DNA from: an uncultured Lachnospiraceae bacterium
GTDB lineage: Bacteria > Bacillota > Clostridia > Lachnospirales > Lachnospiraceae
Direction: 5' to 3'
Assembly: GCA_900539715.1 (NCBI GenBank)
Contig: UQDA01000003.1
Location: 1 to 64,000 of the forward strand
Length of the DNA stretch: 64,000 bases
A model generated the notes under the pieces. That model was not told where the DNA came from. It did no database searches and saw only the letters and a program-made list of their open reading frames with translations. Positions 16,491 through 25,890 of the stretch are shown here, piece after piece (the stretch's first letter is position 1; each line of letters starts with the position of its first letter). The position numbers and the translations under genes are program-made.

Positions 16491-18186
16491 GTGGAAAAAT
16501 AAAAAATTGTTTTTAAAAACAAAAAAGAGGATATGGATCTGTTCAGCGGCAGGAGGATTGTTTATAGGATTTTGTGCCTGGTGGGGCAGTCAGCTGGACC
16601 GTTTGGGAAATGTGAATATTACGGCCGCATTTACGTGGATTGCGCCGCTGGGTACAGCATGCATCATTACACCAGTGCTTGCTCTGATATTTTCACTGGC
16701 AGGGAGAAAGAGGCATGAGGTACAGGAAATCCCAGAGAAAAACAGGAAAAAGCATGATTGGATGTCGGAGGAGCGGTGGAGGGCAATGCAGCCGCCTGTG
16801 CGAATACTTTTACGGGCATTGGCGCTGTTTTTGCTGTGGCTTCCGGTGTTTTTGGCGGTATATCCGGGATTTTTTGCCTATGATGCGACGGATGAATTTA
16901 ACGAGGTATTGACAGGAGAATATGTAACAAGGCATCCGCTTCTTCATGTTTTGATGCTGGGAAAGACAGTGACAGCATTTTATGACCTGACAGGTTCTTT
17001 TAATATAGGAATAGCAGTCTATGTGCTGCTGCAGATGGTGATAATGAGTTTGCTTTGCAGCTGGGTATTGGAAGAACTTGAAAATATCGGGGCGGGAAAA
17101 CTACTGAGGATATTTTCGTTTTTCTTCTTCGGAATATTTCCGGTGATCCCGATGTATGTATTATGCACGTCAAAGGATATGCCATATACAGCAGGGCTTT
17201 TTGTTCTGCTTATACTTTTGCAGAAAATGTGCAGGGAAAAGGATATATTCTGGCGGAAGCGACTACAGGTGCTCGGATTGGGAACGGCATTATTTGTTAC
17301 AGCAGTATTCCGCAGTAACGGAATGGGCGTGTTTTTTTTGACAATCCCGGTGCTCGTATGGCTTGCGGGAAAAAAAATGAGGCGGAGGGTGTTGACGGTG
17401 GCGGCAGCGGTACTTGCTTCCTGTTCTATCATGCAGGGAGCAATGAATACAGTGCTGAAGCCGGAGAGTACAAATGCGATGGAGGGATTTACAGTACCGA
17501 TCCAACAGATGGCGAGAACCTGGAATTACAGTCCGGAAAATTTCTCCGGTGAAGATCGGGATATGCTGTTTGAGATTCTTCCAGAGGAATCTTTGGCGAT
17601 GTATCAGCCAAAGCTTTCCGACCCGGTGAAGGCTGGGTTTGATGCGGAGGCATTTCAGGAAAATCCTGCCGGATATGCGAGATTATGGCTGAAAATAGGT
17701 TTGAAATCGCCGATGTCATATCTGAATGCATGGCTTATGACGTCATATGGCTTCTGGTATCCCAATACGGTGATTGATGTATATAATGGATGGAGAGAAT
17801 ATTCCGAAAGCTCCTACTTCAGCTGTGAGACGGAAGCACCGGGAGAGCGTCACAGCTATTTTCCGTGGCTGGAGCGACAGTATGAAAAGATTTCGTGGGA
17901 AAAAGAAATCCACGAGACTCCGGTGATATCCTGGCTGTTTTCCCCCGGCGCGCTGTGCTGGGTGTGGATACTGGGCGGACTTTGTCTGATCGCTGTGGGT
18001 AAAAAGCGTGAGGCGGCGGCGCTGCTTCCGGTTTACTTTAATTTTCTGACTGTGCTGATCGGACCGACCTATCTTGTGCGCTATGTACTGATTTTCTGGT
18101 TCGGCCTGCCGGTACTCTTGTCAATCTTGTCGGGATTGTGGTATACTTCAAAGGAAACGCCGGGTTACTGTTCAAATCAGTCTTAA
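16462..18186 (+). CDS. DUF6020-type multi-pass membrane protein
   Basis: Membrane protein of 574 aa. It matches my recollection of the DUF6020 family of Lachnospiraceae polysaccharide loci; the function is unknown. A basic N-terminal stretch is followed by about ten membrane segments and a large hydrophilic loop (about 340-460). The loop after the fourth helix has YPGFFAYDATDEFNEV, again an Asp-containing GT-C-like signature. The coding sequence looks more AT-rich than its neighbours, notably in the first 60 bases, which hints at a separate origin. It overlaps the upstream glycosyltransferase by 29 bases. Confidence 0.65.
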   Translation: MRMSRKRNAEWKNKKLFLKTKKRIWICSAAGGLFIGFCAWWGSQLDRLGNVNITAAFTWIAPLGTACIITPVLALIFSLAGRKRHEVQEIPEKNRKKHDWMSEERWRAMQPPVRILLRALALFLLWLPVFLAVYPGFFAYDATDEFNEVLTGEYVTRHPLLHVLMLGKTVTAFYDLTGSFNIGIAVYVLLQMVIMSLLCSWVLEELENIGAGKLLRIFSFFFFGIFPVIPMYVLCTSKDMPYTAGLFVLLILLQKMCREKDIFWRKRLQVLGLGTALFVTAVFRSNGMGVFFLTIPVLVWLAGKKMRRRVLTVAAAVLASCSIMQGAMNTVLKPESTNAMEGFTVPIQQMARTWNYSPENFSGEDRDMLFEILPEESLAMYQPKLSDPVKAGFDAEAFQENPAGYARLWLKIGLKSPMSYLNAWLMTSYGFWYPNTVIDVYNGWREYSESSYFSCETEAPGERHSYFPWLERQYEKISWEKEIHETPVISWLFSPGALCWVWILGGLCLIAVGKKREAAALLPVYFNFLTVLIGPTYLVRYVLIFWFGLPVLLSILSGLWYTSKETPGYCSNQS

Positions 18187-18209
18187 ACCCGGGTATAAGC
18201 GGCGTTTCC
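18153..18209 (+). repeat. Nested inverted repeat across the DUF6020 gene stop
   Basis: An outer stem GGAAACGCC (18153-18161) with GGCGTTTCC (18201-18209) encloses an inner stem CCGGGTT (18160-18166) with AACCCGG (18186-18192). The arms share two bases, so the outer and inner stems would be separated by a bulge. The stop codon TAA at 18184-18186 is inside. No T-run follows. Confidence 0.6.
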
Positions 18210-18271
18210 CGGAAGAAAGTGAAACAGCGGGAGGCTTTGCCGGGAGGCGGTTTTCTGCGGAAAGGCTTTTG

Positions 18272-20815
18272 ATGAACCGAAAGATCAAAGCATATCAGGC
18301 ATTAATATATATTGTGGTATTCTGGCTGACGGCGATGCTTCTGGCATTGGGGCCGGGAAGAATTCTGGACAGCGACAGGGCAGTAGCGGGGAATGAAGCG
18401 CCTGCCGGGACGGTACAGGTGCGGCTGGACCGGCAGATACAGCAGGTTCTTATTGCGGAAGGTTCGTATCTTCGTTATCTGGATTTATATGTTACGAGCG
18501 AAGCTTCAGTCGGAAAATATTATCGTCTGTTCGTTTATGATGAGAATAATGAGATTTTAGTGAACCGGGAGTTTGAGCTGGCACAGGCCGAAGTCCCGGG
18601 CTTTGTGCGGATTCCTTTAGGAATCGATACACGGCCGGGGACAGCTTATGTATGGCAGCTTCAGGGAACGGATACTCCGATGGAGCTGGCGTGGGAGAAT
18701 ACGGGCGAGACAGGGCTGACCTGCTTGGGCAATTATTATGTGCTGGCGGACGGACAGTCCGTAGAGCAGGCGGCAAAAAATATCGTGATGCGTCTTGTGT
18801 ACACAGACAGCCCTGCCGCATGGAAAATGGGCTGTCTGATGGGGGCGCTTTGTGCAGCGGCGTTCGTTTTGTGTGCTGCAACCGTATATCTGGCGCAAAA
18901 GGGGCAGAGACTGATAAAAGAGGGTACGTCCGGGCGCGCATCGGCGCCGGGCGTTTTCGTGCGGGCACTTGTGAAAAAGGTGCCCGTCCGCCTTGCGGTA
19001 TGGGCGACGGCAGGACCTGTCCTGATGTTTGGAACGGGGTATCTTTTGTATGCGGTCTTTGTCCGCAATCTGTTCGGCGGAAAGACGGACGATAAGCTGG
19101 TGTACGGCCTCGGGATAGGCATCGCATTCGCTTTTTTTGTGTGGGTGCTCCTTTCCCCCAGGACAAAGAAGCATTTTGAACCGTTCAAAACGCTGTGCAG
19201 GAAATATTGGGCTGACTGGCTGCAGACAGCCGCCTTTGCCGGGATGCTTCTGGGCGGTATCCACTATATGAACGCGCTTTATCAGGTGCAGCAGGATACG
19301 GCCTTTAGAGAGGTGTTTTTCTGGACGGAGCTTATGATACTTGCGATGGCGCTGCCGTCCATGATGAAGGATCTAAAAAACAGGCTGTGGCTCATCCCGG
19401 CGGTTTTGGCAGGGGCTGTGCGGTATGTGTTCTGGACAGTGACGGACGGAGCGGCAGAAAGAACGGCTCTGGCGTGCTGGGAAAGCGCATCCATTGTTCT
19501 GGCAGTGCTTATTTTGGGAGCTTTCATAAAAAAACTCCGTACAAAAACGCTTATCACATGTCGCGTAAACCGGTTTTATGCTATAACGCTGGCGGCGCTT
19601 TTTGTGTTTCTCTGCATCTTTGCAAACGGACGGGGATGGCCGTTTTATATGGCTGTGGTATTCGGCGTTTATTATCTGTTTTATCTGGGCTGGGAGCACA
19701 GGGAACGGCTGCTTTCCAATTTCTGCGACGGCGTGGCGTTAAATTTTGCGCTGGCAACGCTCTTTTGCCTTGCGAGGAGGCCCTTCCGGGCATGGGTATA
19801 TTCCCGCTATAATTTTGTGTTTCATACGGTCACCATCACAGCCGGCTATCTGACGCTCGTGGTGTGTGTGCTGACAGTGCGCCTGTTTTTTGGATTAAAG
19901 GCAAAAAAGCGTCTGGCTGACCTGTGGGGAACGCTGCTTCTGTATGGGATGGCAGTATCCTTCCTGTTCCTGACGCTGTCGAGGACAGGCTATCTGGCGG
20001 TGTTTGCGATGAGCATGGTTCTGCTCGTTTTTGTGCCGTTTTTTGTATACAAAAAGGGCTGGAGAGGGCTTGCAAAAGAGCTTGCATGTATGGCGGCGGC
20101 ATTCATCTTGTGTCTGCCGGTGACTTATTCGGGGATACGCCTTCTTCCGGCGCTCTATAATGACCCTTATATTTATGAGGTGGAGGATTCCGCGGCGGCT
20201 ATCCATCGGGATGACCCGAAGGATTCCAGCGCCTATATGTCGGTCTCCTATTTTAAGTATGTGATGGAAAACAAGCTTTTGTCCGATGCGTCCGGGCTTT
20301 TGGAGGAGGCGGAGACGCTTTTGTGCATGGGAGACGGTCTGCGCGTGGAAAGCGAAGCACTGGTGGCTTCTGCAGAGGAAGGCGGGATTTCGGATGTGGA
20401 CGAGTTTTCCAACGGCCGCATTGAAATTTTTAAGTCTTATATCGAGAACTGGAATCTGACCGGGCATGCGGATATGGGCGTAGCCCTTCCGGATGGCTCC
20501 ACGAGCGTACATGCTCACAACAGTTATCTGCAGGTAATCCATGATCATGGTCTGCTGACGGGAGCTGTTTACATGATATTCGGCGTATTGAGCGCGTGGA
20601 TGATGTTTGGGTATGCGCTTAAAAATGGAGAAAAAGAGCGGTATGCCGTGCTGCTGCTGGCGGTGTTTATCGGCTTTGCAGTCGCAGGGCTGGTAGAGTG
20701 GCTGTTCCACCCGTGCAATCCGCTGGGATTTTCGACAATGATCGTGTTGGCGCCTCTGTTTGTACAGGACAGCGCATCTGAAAAGAGGGAAAAACAGAAT
20801 GAAGAAACCGTTTAA
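18272..20815 (+). CDS. O-antigen ligase-like membrane protein
   Basis: Large membrane protein (847 aa) of the O-antigen ligase / Wzy superfamily. After the first helix comes an unusual outside domain of about 160 residues (35-190, beta-rich by appearance), then about a dozen membrane segments. Ligase-type signatures are TLSRTGYLAVFAMSM and HAHNSYLQVIHDHGLLTG (around residue 748), the latter with the conserved His-x2-Asn of the large outer loop. It should polymerise repeat units or attach the glycan to its final acceptor outside the membrane. It is about twice the length of a typical Wzy. Confidence 0.75.
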   Translation: MNRKIKAYQALIYIVVFWLTAMLLALGPGRILDSDRAVAGNEAPAGTVQVRLDRQIQQVLIAEGSYLRYLDLYVTSEASVGKYYRLFVYDENNEILVNREFELAQAEVPGFVRIPLGIDTRPGTAYVWQLQGTDTPMELAWENTGETGLTCLGNYYVLADGQSVEQAAKNIVMRLVYTDSPAAWKMGCLMGALCAAAFVLCAATVYLAQKGQRLIKEGTSGRASAPGVFVRALVKKVPVRLAVWATAGPVLMFGTGYLLYAVFVRNLFGGKTDDKLVYGLGIGIAFAFFVWVLLSPRTKKHFEPFKTLCRKYWADWLQTAAFAGMLLGGIHYMNALYQVQQDTAFREVFFWTELMILAMALPSMMKDLKNRLWLIPAVLAGAVRYVFWTVTDGAAERTALACWESASIVLAVLILGAFIKKLRTKTLITCRVNRFYAITLAALFVFLCIFANGRGWPFYMAVVFGVYYLFYLGWEHRERLLSNFCDGVALNFALATLFCLARRPFRAWVYSRYNFVFHTVTITAGYLTLVVCVLTVRLFFGLKAKKRLADLWGTLLLYGMAVSFLFLTLSRTGYLAVFAMSMVLLVFVPFFVYKKGWRGLAKELACMAAAFILCLPVTYSGIRLLPALYNDPYIYEVEDSAAAIHRDDPKDSSAYMSVSYFKYVMENKLLSDASGLLEEAETLLCMGDGLRVESEALVASAEEGGISDVDEFSNGRIEIFKSYIENWNLTGHADMGVALPDGSTSVHAHNSYLQVIHDHGLLTGAVYMIFGVLSAWMMFGYALKNGEKERYAVLLLAVFIGFAVAGLVEWLFHPCNPLGFSTMIVLAPLFVQDSASEKREKQNEETV

Positions 20816-22658
20816 TTATCAGTTGTTTTACCGCAGGGCGGCATTGATCGCATATGATATCGTGAGCGTGGTAGCTTCCAGCTTTCTGGCTATCCTGATA
20901 CGGTATGATTTTCAGTTGAATACAGTGCCGGAGGAATTTTTACTGCCTATCCGCCAGTTTATGGTCATTAATATCGTGCTGGCGCTGGGGATTTTCTATT
21001 TGTTCAGGCTTTACCACAGTCTGTGGGCGTTTGCCGGAGAAACAGAGCTGCAGAATCTGGTGATGGCGTGTCTGACTGCGAGCGTTGCAGACGGTGTCGG
21101 AATCAATTTTTTTCGGATAGGGCCGAAGGCGGTGCCGGACAGCTATTATTTTCTGTACTTTTTCTTCCTGCTGACGTTTCTGTTTGCAAGCCGTTTTTCC
21201 TATCGTTTTTTCAGGAGCAGGAAGCATAAGCTCCAGAACCGTAAAAACAGCGTTTCGGTTATGATAATCGGCGCAGGCGAAGCGGGAAACGCCATCATCA
21301 AGGAGATTGTAACGAGCAATTATTCTACAATGGTCATCCGCTGTATCATCGATGATGATAAGAACAAGTGGGGCAGCTTTATACAGGGCATTAAGGTCGT
21401 GGGGGGACGGGATAAGATCATCGAATCCGCAGACCTTTATGATGTAGATGAAATTCTGCTGGCTATCCCGTCGGCATCCCCGATACAGATACGGGAGCTT
21501 CTGGAAATCTGCAAGGAAACGAACTGTAAGCTCAGAAGTCTGCCCGGGCTGTATCAGCTGGCGAACGGGGACGTGAACGTGAGCAAGCTTCGTGATGTTG
21601 AAGTAGAAGATCTTCTCGGGCGTGAGCCGATACGGGTGGATATGGATTCGATACTGGGGTATGTGCAGAACAAAGTCGTGCTTGTCACGGGCGGCGGCGG
21701 TTCCATCGGAAGCGAGCTGTGCCGTCAGATAGCAGCGCATAAACCGTCACAGCTCATCGTTTTTGATATTTATGAAAACAATGCCTACGATTTACAGCAG
21801 GAGTTAAAAGAAAACTTCCCGGAGCTAAAGCTGACGGTACTGATCGGAAGTGTCCGCAATACGAACCGGATCAATTCGGTTTTCGAGACATATCATCCGG
21901 ATATCGTTTACCATGCAGCGGCGCATAAGCATGTCCCGCTGATGGAGGACAGCCCGAATGAAGCGGTGAAAAACAACGTGTTCGGCACATGGAAGACCGC
22001 GATGGCGGCAGCGGAAAACCATGCCCAGAAGTTTGTCATGATATCTACGGACAAGGCGGTGAATCCGACAAATATTATGGGGGCGAGCAAGCGTATCTGC
22101 GAGATGATCGTACAGACGTTCAACCGTCATTATGAAACGGAATTTGTTGCGGTGCGCTTCGGCAATGTGCTCGGTTCCAACGGAAGTGTGATCCCTCTGT
22201 TTAAAAAGCAGATAGCGGCAGGCGGCCCGGTGACCGTAACGCATCCTGACATCATACGGTATTTCATGACCATACCGGAGGCGGTTTCGCTCGTACTTCA
22301 GGCGGGAGCGTATGCAAAGGGCGGCGAGATATTTGTGCTGGATATGGGAGAGCCTGTGAAAATCCTGGATCTGGCAAAGAACCTTATCCGTCTTTCCGGG
22401 TATCGGGTGGATGAGGATATAAAAATCGTATTTACCGGGCTGCGTCCCGGCGAGAAGCTGTATGAGGAGCTGCTTATGAAAGAAGAGGGGCTTCAGGATA
22501 CGGATAACCGACTTATCCATATCGGACGGCCGATAGAGCTGGATGAGCGCCTGTTTTTTAAGCAGCTGAAAAATCTTGAAGAAGCATCCAAAGAAGAAGT
22601 AAAGGACATCCGTCCGCTTATCCGTGAGATAGTGCCGACGTATCACTATAAGGAATAA
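20799..22658 (+). CDS. UDP-HexNAc 4,6-dehydratase, PglF/WbpM-like
   Basis: Membrane-anchored short-chain dehydrogenase (619 aa). Four N-terminal membrane segments precede a first nucleotide-binding region (IIGAGEAGNAII) and the catalytic Rossmann domain (VTGGGGSIGSEL, STDKAVNPTNIMGASKR). Length and layout match PglF and WbpM, which turn UDP-GlcNAc into UDP-4-keto-6-deoxy-GlcNAc, the entry to bacillosamine and related sugars. An upstream alternative TTG start exists, but the ATG at 20799 has AGAGGGA about 8 bases before it and begins right at the membrane region. It heads a block with aminotransferase, phosphoglycosyltransferase and GT4 genes. Confidence 0.92.
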   Translation: MKKPFNYQLFYRRAALIAYDIVSVVASSFLAILIRYDFQLNTVPEEFLLPIRQFMVINIVLALGIFYLFRLYHSLWAFAGETELQNLVMACLTASVADGVGINFFRIGPKAVPDSYYFLYFFFLLTFLFASRFSYRFFRSRKHKLQNRKNSVSVMIIGAGEAGNAIIKEIVTSNYSTMVIRCIIDDDKNKWGSFIQGIKVVGGRDKIIESADLYDVDEILLAIPSASPIQIRELLEICKETNCKLRSLPGLYQLANGDVNVSKLRDVEVEDLLGREPIRVDMDSILGYVQNKVVLVTGGGGSIGSELCRQIAAHKPSQLIVFDIYENNAYDLQQELKENFPELKLTVLIGSVRNTNRINSVFETYHPDIVYHAAAHKHVPLMEDSPNEAVKNNVFGTWKTAMAAAENHAQKFVMISTDKAVNPTNIMGASKRICEMIVQTFNRHYETEFVAVRFGNVLGSNGSVIPLFKKQIAAGGPVTVTHPDIIRYFMTIPEAVSLVLQAGAYAKGGEIFVLDMGEPVKILDLAKNLIRLSGYRVDEDIKIVFTGLRPGEKLYEELLMKEEGLQDTDNRLIHIGRPIELDERLFFKQLKNLEEASKEEVKDIRPLIREIVPTYHYKE

Positions 22659-22671
22659 TAGGAGGGCGTTC

Positions 22672-23064
22672 ATGAACGTACATCATATCGGATATCTGGT
22701 TAAAAAGGGAGAAAAGGCGGCTCAGGCGTTTGAAGCACTCGGATATGAGAGGGAAGGCGGCTGGACGCATGATGAGGTTCGCAGGGTGGACATCCTGTTT
22801 TTGCAAAAGGACGGCTATCGTATCGAGCTGGTCAGCCCCTATACGGCGGATTCTGTTGTATCGGGACTTTTAAAGACGTATAAAAATGCGCCGTATCATA
22901 TTTGTTATGAGGCGGAAAACTTTTCAGAGGAGCTGGCGCGTCTGGAAGAGAGCGGATATATCCGCATTGACGAGCCGACGGCAGCGCCTGCCATCGGCGG
23001 TCGGAGGGTGACGTTTCTCATGCATCCGGCGGCAGGAATGCTGGAGCTTTTGGAAAACAGTTAA
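22672..23064 (+). CDS. VOC family metalloprotein
   Basis: Small protein (130 aa) with two paired beta-alpha-beta-beta-beta modules of the vicinal oxygen chelate fold. The four expected metal ligands are all visible: His in VHHIGYLV near the N-terminus, Glu in YRIELVSP, His in PYHICYE and Glu in MLELLE at the end, the pattern of methylmalonyl-CoA epimerase and glyoxalase-type members. Its reaction is not known. It sits between the PglF-like dehydratase and the PglE-like aminotransferase with gaps of only about 12 bases, which implies action on the same keto-sugar route. Bacillosamine pathways described so far have no such step. Confidence 0.8.
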   Translation: MNVHHIGYLVKKGEKAAQAFEALGYEREGGWTHDEVRRVDILFLQKDGYRIELVSPYTADSVVSGLLKTYKNAPYHICYEAENFSEELARLEESGYIRIDEPTAAPAIGGRRVTFLMHPAAGMLELLENS

Positions 23065-23075
23065 AGGAGGATATT

Positions 23076-24206
23076 ATGGAACGGAAGAAAATCTATCTGG
23101 CATCTCCTACGATGCACGGAGACGAGCAGGCTTTTGTACAGAACGCGTTTGATACCAACTGGGTCGCGCCCCTTGGCCCGCATGTGAATGCATTTGAAGA
23201 AGAGATGGCGGCATATGAGGGGATCGGTCATGCGGCGGCTCTTTCCGCGGGGACGGCGGCGCTGCATTTATCGGCGATACTTTCGGGGGTAAAGCAGGGG
23301 GATGTGGTATTCGCTTCTTCCCTGACCTTTGCGGCGAGTGTAAATCCGTTCTGTTATGAAAAGGCGGTTCCGGTCTTTATTGACTCCGAATATGAAACGT
23401 GGAATATGGATCCGGGGGCGCTGGAACGGGCGTTTGAAAAATATCCTCATCCGGCGGCTGTCGTTTTAGTACACTTATACGGCACTCCGGCAAAAGTAGA
23501 TGAAATACGCGCCATCTGCGACGCTCATAACGTGCCGCTTATCGAGGATGCGGCGGAGGCGCTGGGAAGTACCTTTGAAGGAAGAAAGCTCGGGACCTTT
23601 GGCAGGTTCGGTATTTTGTCCTTTAACGGAAATAAGATAATCACCACCTCCGGCGGAGGGATGCTTCTGTCTGATGACGAGGCGGCGATCACACGGGCAA
23701 GATTTCTTTCCACACAGGCAAGAGACCCTGCACGTCACTATCAGCATTCCACGATTGGCTATAATTATCGGATGTCGAATGTGCTGGCGGGGATCGGAAG
23801 AGGGCAGCTTTTGCATCTGGAAGAGCACAAGGCTCTGAAAAATGCGATATACAGACAGTATGCGGAGGCGTTTGCAGATATCCCGGAAATTCAGATGAAC
23901 CCGATGAATCCGAAGGGCGATTCCAATAACTGGCTGTCCTGTATGACGATCGCCGAGGGCTGCAGCGTGACTCCGGATCAGGTAATGGATGCGCTGGCAG
24001 AGTATAACATTGAAACACGCCCTATCTGGAAACCGATGCATCTGCAGCCGGTATTCGCAGACTGCGATTTTATTTCCGCACAAGAGGGGACAGACGTGGC
24101 TGCGGATATCTTCAACAGAGGCATGTGTCTGCCCAGCGATATTAAAAATACGCCGGAGGACATGGAGCTGATAATTTCTATCGTGAGAAAGCAGTTTGGA
24201 AGGTAA
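23076..24206 (+). CDS. UDP-4-keto sugar aminotransferase, PglE-like
   Basis: PLP enzyme of the DegT/DnrJ/EryC1/StrS family (376 aa). The PLP lysine is Lys187 in LSFNGNKIITTSGGG, the motif form of PglE and its relatives, and IEDAAEALGS lies upstream. It should aminate the 4-keto product of the neighbouring dehydratase to a UDP-4-amino-4,6-dideoxy-HexNAc. GGAGG lies at 23066-23070. A PglD-type hexapeptide acetyltransferase, the usual next enzyme, is missing nearby. Confidence 0.9.
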   Translation: MERKKIYLASPTMHGDEQAFVQNAFDTNWVAPLGPHVNAFEEEMAAYEGIGHAAALSAGTAALHLSAILSGVKQGDVVFASSLTFAASVNPFCYEKAVPVFIDSEYETWNMDPGALERAFEKYPHPAAVVLVHLYGTPAKVDEIRAICDAHNVPLIEDAAEALGSTFEGRKLGTFGRFGILSFNGNKIITTSGGGMLLSDDEAAITRARFLSTQARDPARHYQHSTIGYNYRMSNVLAGIGRGQLLHLEEHKALKNAIYRQYAEAFADIPEIQMNPMNPKGDSNNWLSCMTIAEGCSVTPDQVMDALAEYNIETRPIWKPMHLQPVFADCDFISAQEGTDVAADIFNRGMCLPSDIKNTPEDMELIISIVRKQFGR

Positions 24207-24210
24207 GGAT

Positions 24211-24852
24211 ATGTATCGGAGATTTTTTAAGCGGCTGCTGGATATCCTGTTGTCGTTGTGTATTTTAGTCCTGCTGAGCCCGGTATATGTGATATTGATC
24301 GTGCTGGTGAGGATAAAACTGGGCAGTCCGGTATTTTTCAGACAGGAGAGACCGGGATTGAACGGGGAGATATTTACGCTGTATAAATTCCGCACGATGA
24401 CGGATGCACGGGACAAGGACGGAAAGCTGCTGCCGGACAAAGACAGGCTTACCTCTTTTGGAAAATTTTTACGTTCGTCCAGTCTGGATGAGCTTCCGGA
24501 ATTTTTCAATATCTTAAAAGGGGATATGAGCTTTATCGGGCCAAGACCGCTGCTCGTAAGCTATCTGCCCTACTATACGGAAAGAGAGTCTCTGCGTCAT
24601 ACAGTCCGTCCCGGACTGACAGGACTGGCGCAGGTGTCCGGGCGGAATTTTATCGACTGGGACAGGCGTCTGGCAAAAGATGTGGAGTATGTGGAGGGGT
24701 TAAGTTTTCTGATGGACCTGAAGGTGCTCTTTTTAAGCGTAAAGGTAGTGCTCTGCCGTTCTGATGTTGCAGAGGATACGAATCAGTCGGAGGGCAATTT
24801 TGCACAGATCCGGAAAGAGCGGCTGGAGCGCACGGGAAAACTGGAAGCGTGA
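24211..24852 (+). CDS. Polyprenyl-phosphate phosphoglycosyltransferase, PglC-like
   Basis: Monotopic phosphoglycosyltransferase (213 aa) that starts glycan assembly by moving a sugar phosphate from UDP-sugar to undecaprenyl phosphate. It has one N-terminal re-entrant hydrophobic helix (about 8-35), the YKFRTM motif and the catalytic Asp93-Glu94 dyad in SSLDELPEFF, the same numbering as Campylobacter PglC. It is the small form without the four-helix WbaP N-terminus. It is the only initiating transferase in the window. The ATG at 24211, preceded by GGAAGG, is preferred over an upstream TTG. Confidence 0.93.
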   Translation: MYRRFFKRLLDILLSLCILVLLSPVYVILIVLVRIKLGSPVFFRQERPGLNGEIFTLYKFRTMTDARDKDGKLLPDKDRLTSFGKFLRSSSLDELPEFFNILKGDMSFIGPRPLLVSYLPYYTERESLRHTVRPGLTGLAQVSGRNFIDWDRRLAKDVEYVEGLSFLMDLKVLFLSVKVVLCRSDVAEDTNQSEGNFAQIRKERLERTGKLEA

Positions 24853-24880
24853 GCGGACAGCATGGCTGACTGCAGAAAGT

Positions 24881-24908
24881 GCCGGATCGGCAGCATAGCG
24901 CAGCCGGC
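24881..24908 (+). promoter_or_regulatory. Leader inverted repeat before the ATP-grasp gene
   Basis: GCCGG (24881-24885) and CCGGC (24904-24908) flank an 18-base loop just upstream of GAGAGG. The bases GCGGAAATGAGAGG that follow are identical to those before pyrK. Confidence 0.35.
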
Positions 24909-24924
24909 GGAAATGAGAGGAAAT

Positions 24925-25890
24925 ATGACAAATATCCTGATTTTGAGCGCGGGGACCCGCGACAAGGTAGTACAGTATTTTAAAAAGGCGCTGGCTGGAA
25001 AAGGGCAGGTGATCGCCACTGACTGTAGTGAGTATGCGCCGGCTATTTATGAGGCGGACGGGTATGAGCTGGTTCCGAGGATTACGGAACCGGGCTATCT
25101 GGAGCGTATTCTGGAAATCTGCAAAAAGAGAAAGATAACAGGCGTGCTTTCCCTGATCGACCCGGAATTAAGCCTTCTGGCGGCGAATAAAGAACGTTTT
25201 CTGGAAATCGGTACAACACCCGTTGTGCCGGATGCAGAGGCGGTGGAGCTGTGCTTCAATAAATATGCGATGTATGAAAAGCTGACGGAGCTTGGCTTTC
25301 CGACAGGAAAATGCTTTATGGACCGGGAGGCGTTTTTTGAGGCTGTGGATGCAGGAATGATGAAGTATCCGGTATTTGTAAAACCGGTCTGCGGCAGCGC
25401 CAGCATCAGCATCAATAAGGCGGCGGATAAAGAAACGGTGGAATTTTTATGCTCTCGTGAAGAAGACCTGATGATACAGGAATTTATGGACGGACTGGAA
25501 TACGGTGCGGACGTATATATTGATATGCTCAGCGGAGAGGTCGTTTCGATATTTGTGAAGAAGAAGCTGAAAATGCGCGCCGGAGAGACAGATAAGGCGG
25601 TTTCGGTCAAGGATGAAGCTCTGTTTTCTCTTATCCGTGATTTTGTGAAAAAGATGGGTTTTCGCGGCATCATTGATATCGACCTGTTTGAAATCGGCGG
25701 AAAATGGTATATTTCGGAAGTTAATCCGCGTTTTGGAGGCGGTTATCCTCATGCCTATGTCTGCGGCGTAAACGTGCCGGAGCTTATCGTGAACAATCTG
25801 GAAGGGCGTGTGAATGAGCCTGCGATAGGAAATTATGAGGCGGGCATGGTAATGATGAAGTATAATGAAATCATGGTGAAACGGATATGA
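24925..25890 (+). CDS. ATP-grasp ligase of unknown substrate
   Basis: Cytoplasmic ATP-grasp protein (321 aa), similar in layout to carbamoyl-phosphate-synthase-like and PylC-like ligases. A pre-ATP-grasp Rossmann region (ILILSAGTRDKV) is followed by the ATP-binding part (YPVFVKPVCGSASISI) and the Mg-binding end DIDLFEIGGKWYISEVNPRFGGGYP. Such enzymes join a carboxylate to an amine or thiol through an acyl phosphate. Its place between the PglC-like and PglA-like genes suggests attachment of an amino or other acid to the amino sugar, which is inference. The start at 24925 has GAGAGG 4 bases upstream. The end overlaps the next ATG (ATGA). Confidence 0.8.
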   Translation: MTNILILSAGTRDKVVQYFKKALAGKGQVIATDCSEYAPAIYEADGYELVPRITEPGYLERILEICKKRKITGVLSLIDPELSLLAANKERFLEIGTTPVVPDAEAVELCFNKYAMYEKLTELGFPTGKCFMDREAFFEAVDAGMMKYPVFVKPVCGSASISINKAADKETVEFLCSREEDLMIQEFMDGLEYGADVYIDMLSGEVVSIFVKKKLKMRAGETDKAVSVKDEALFSLIRDFVKKMGFRGIIDIDLFEIGGKWYISEVNPRFGGGYPHAYVCGVNVPELIVNNLEGRVNEPAIGNYEAGMVMMKYNEIMVKRI

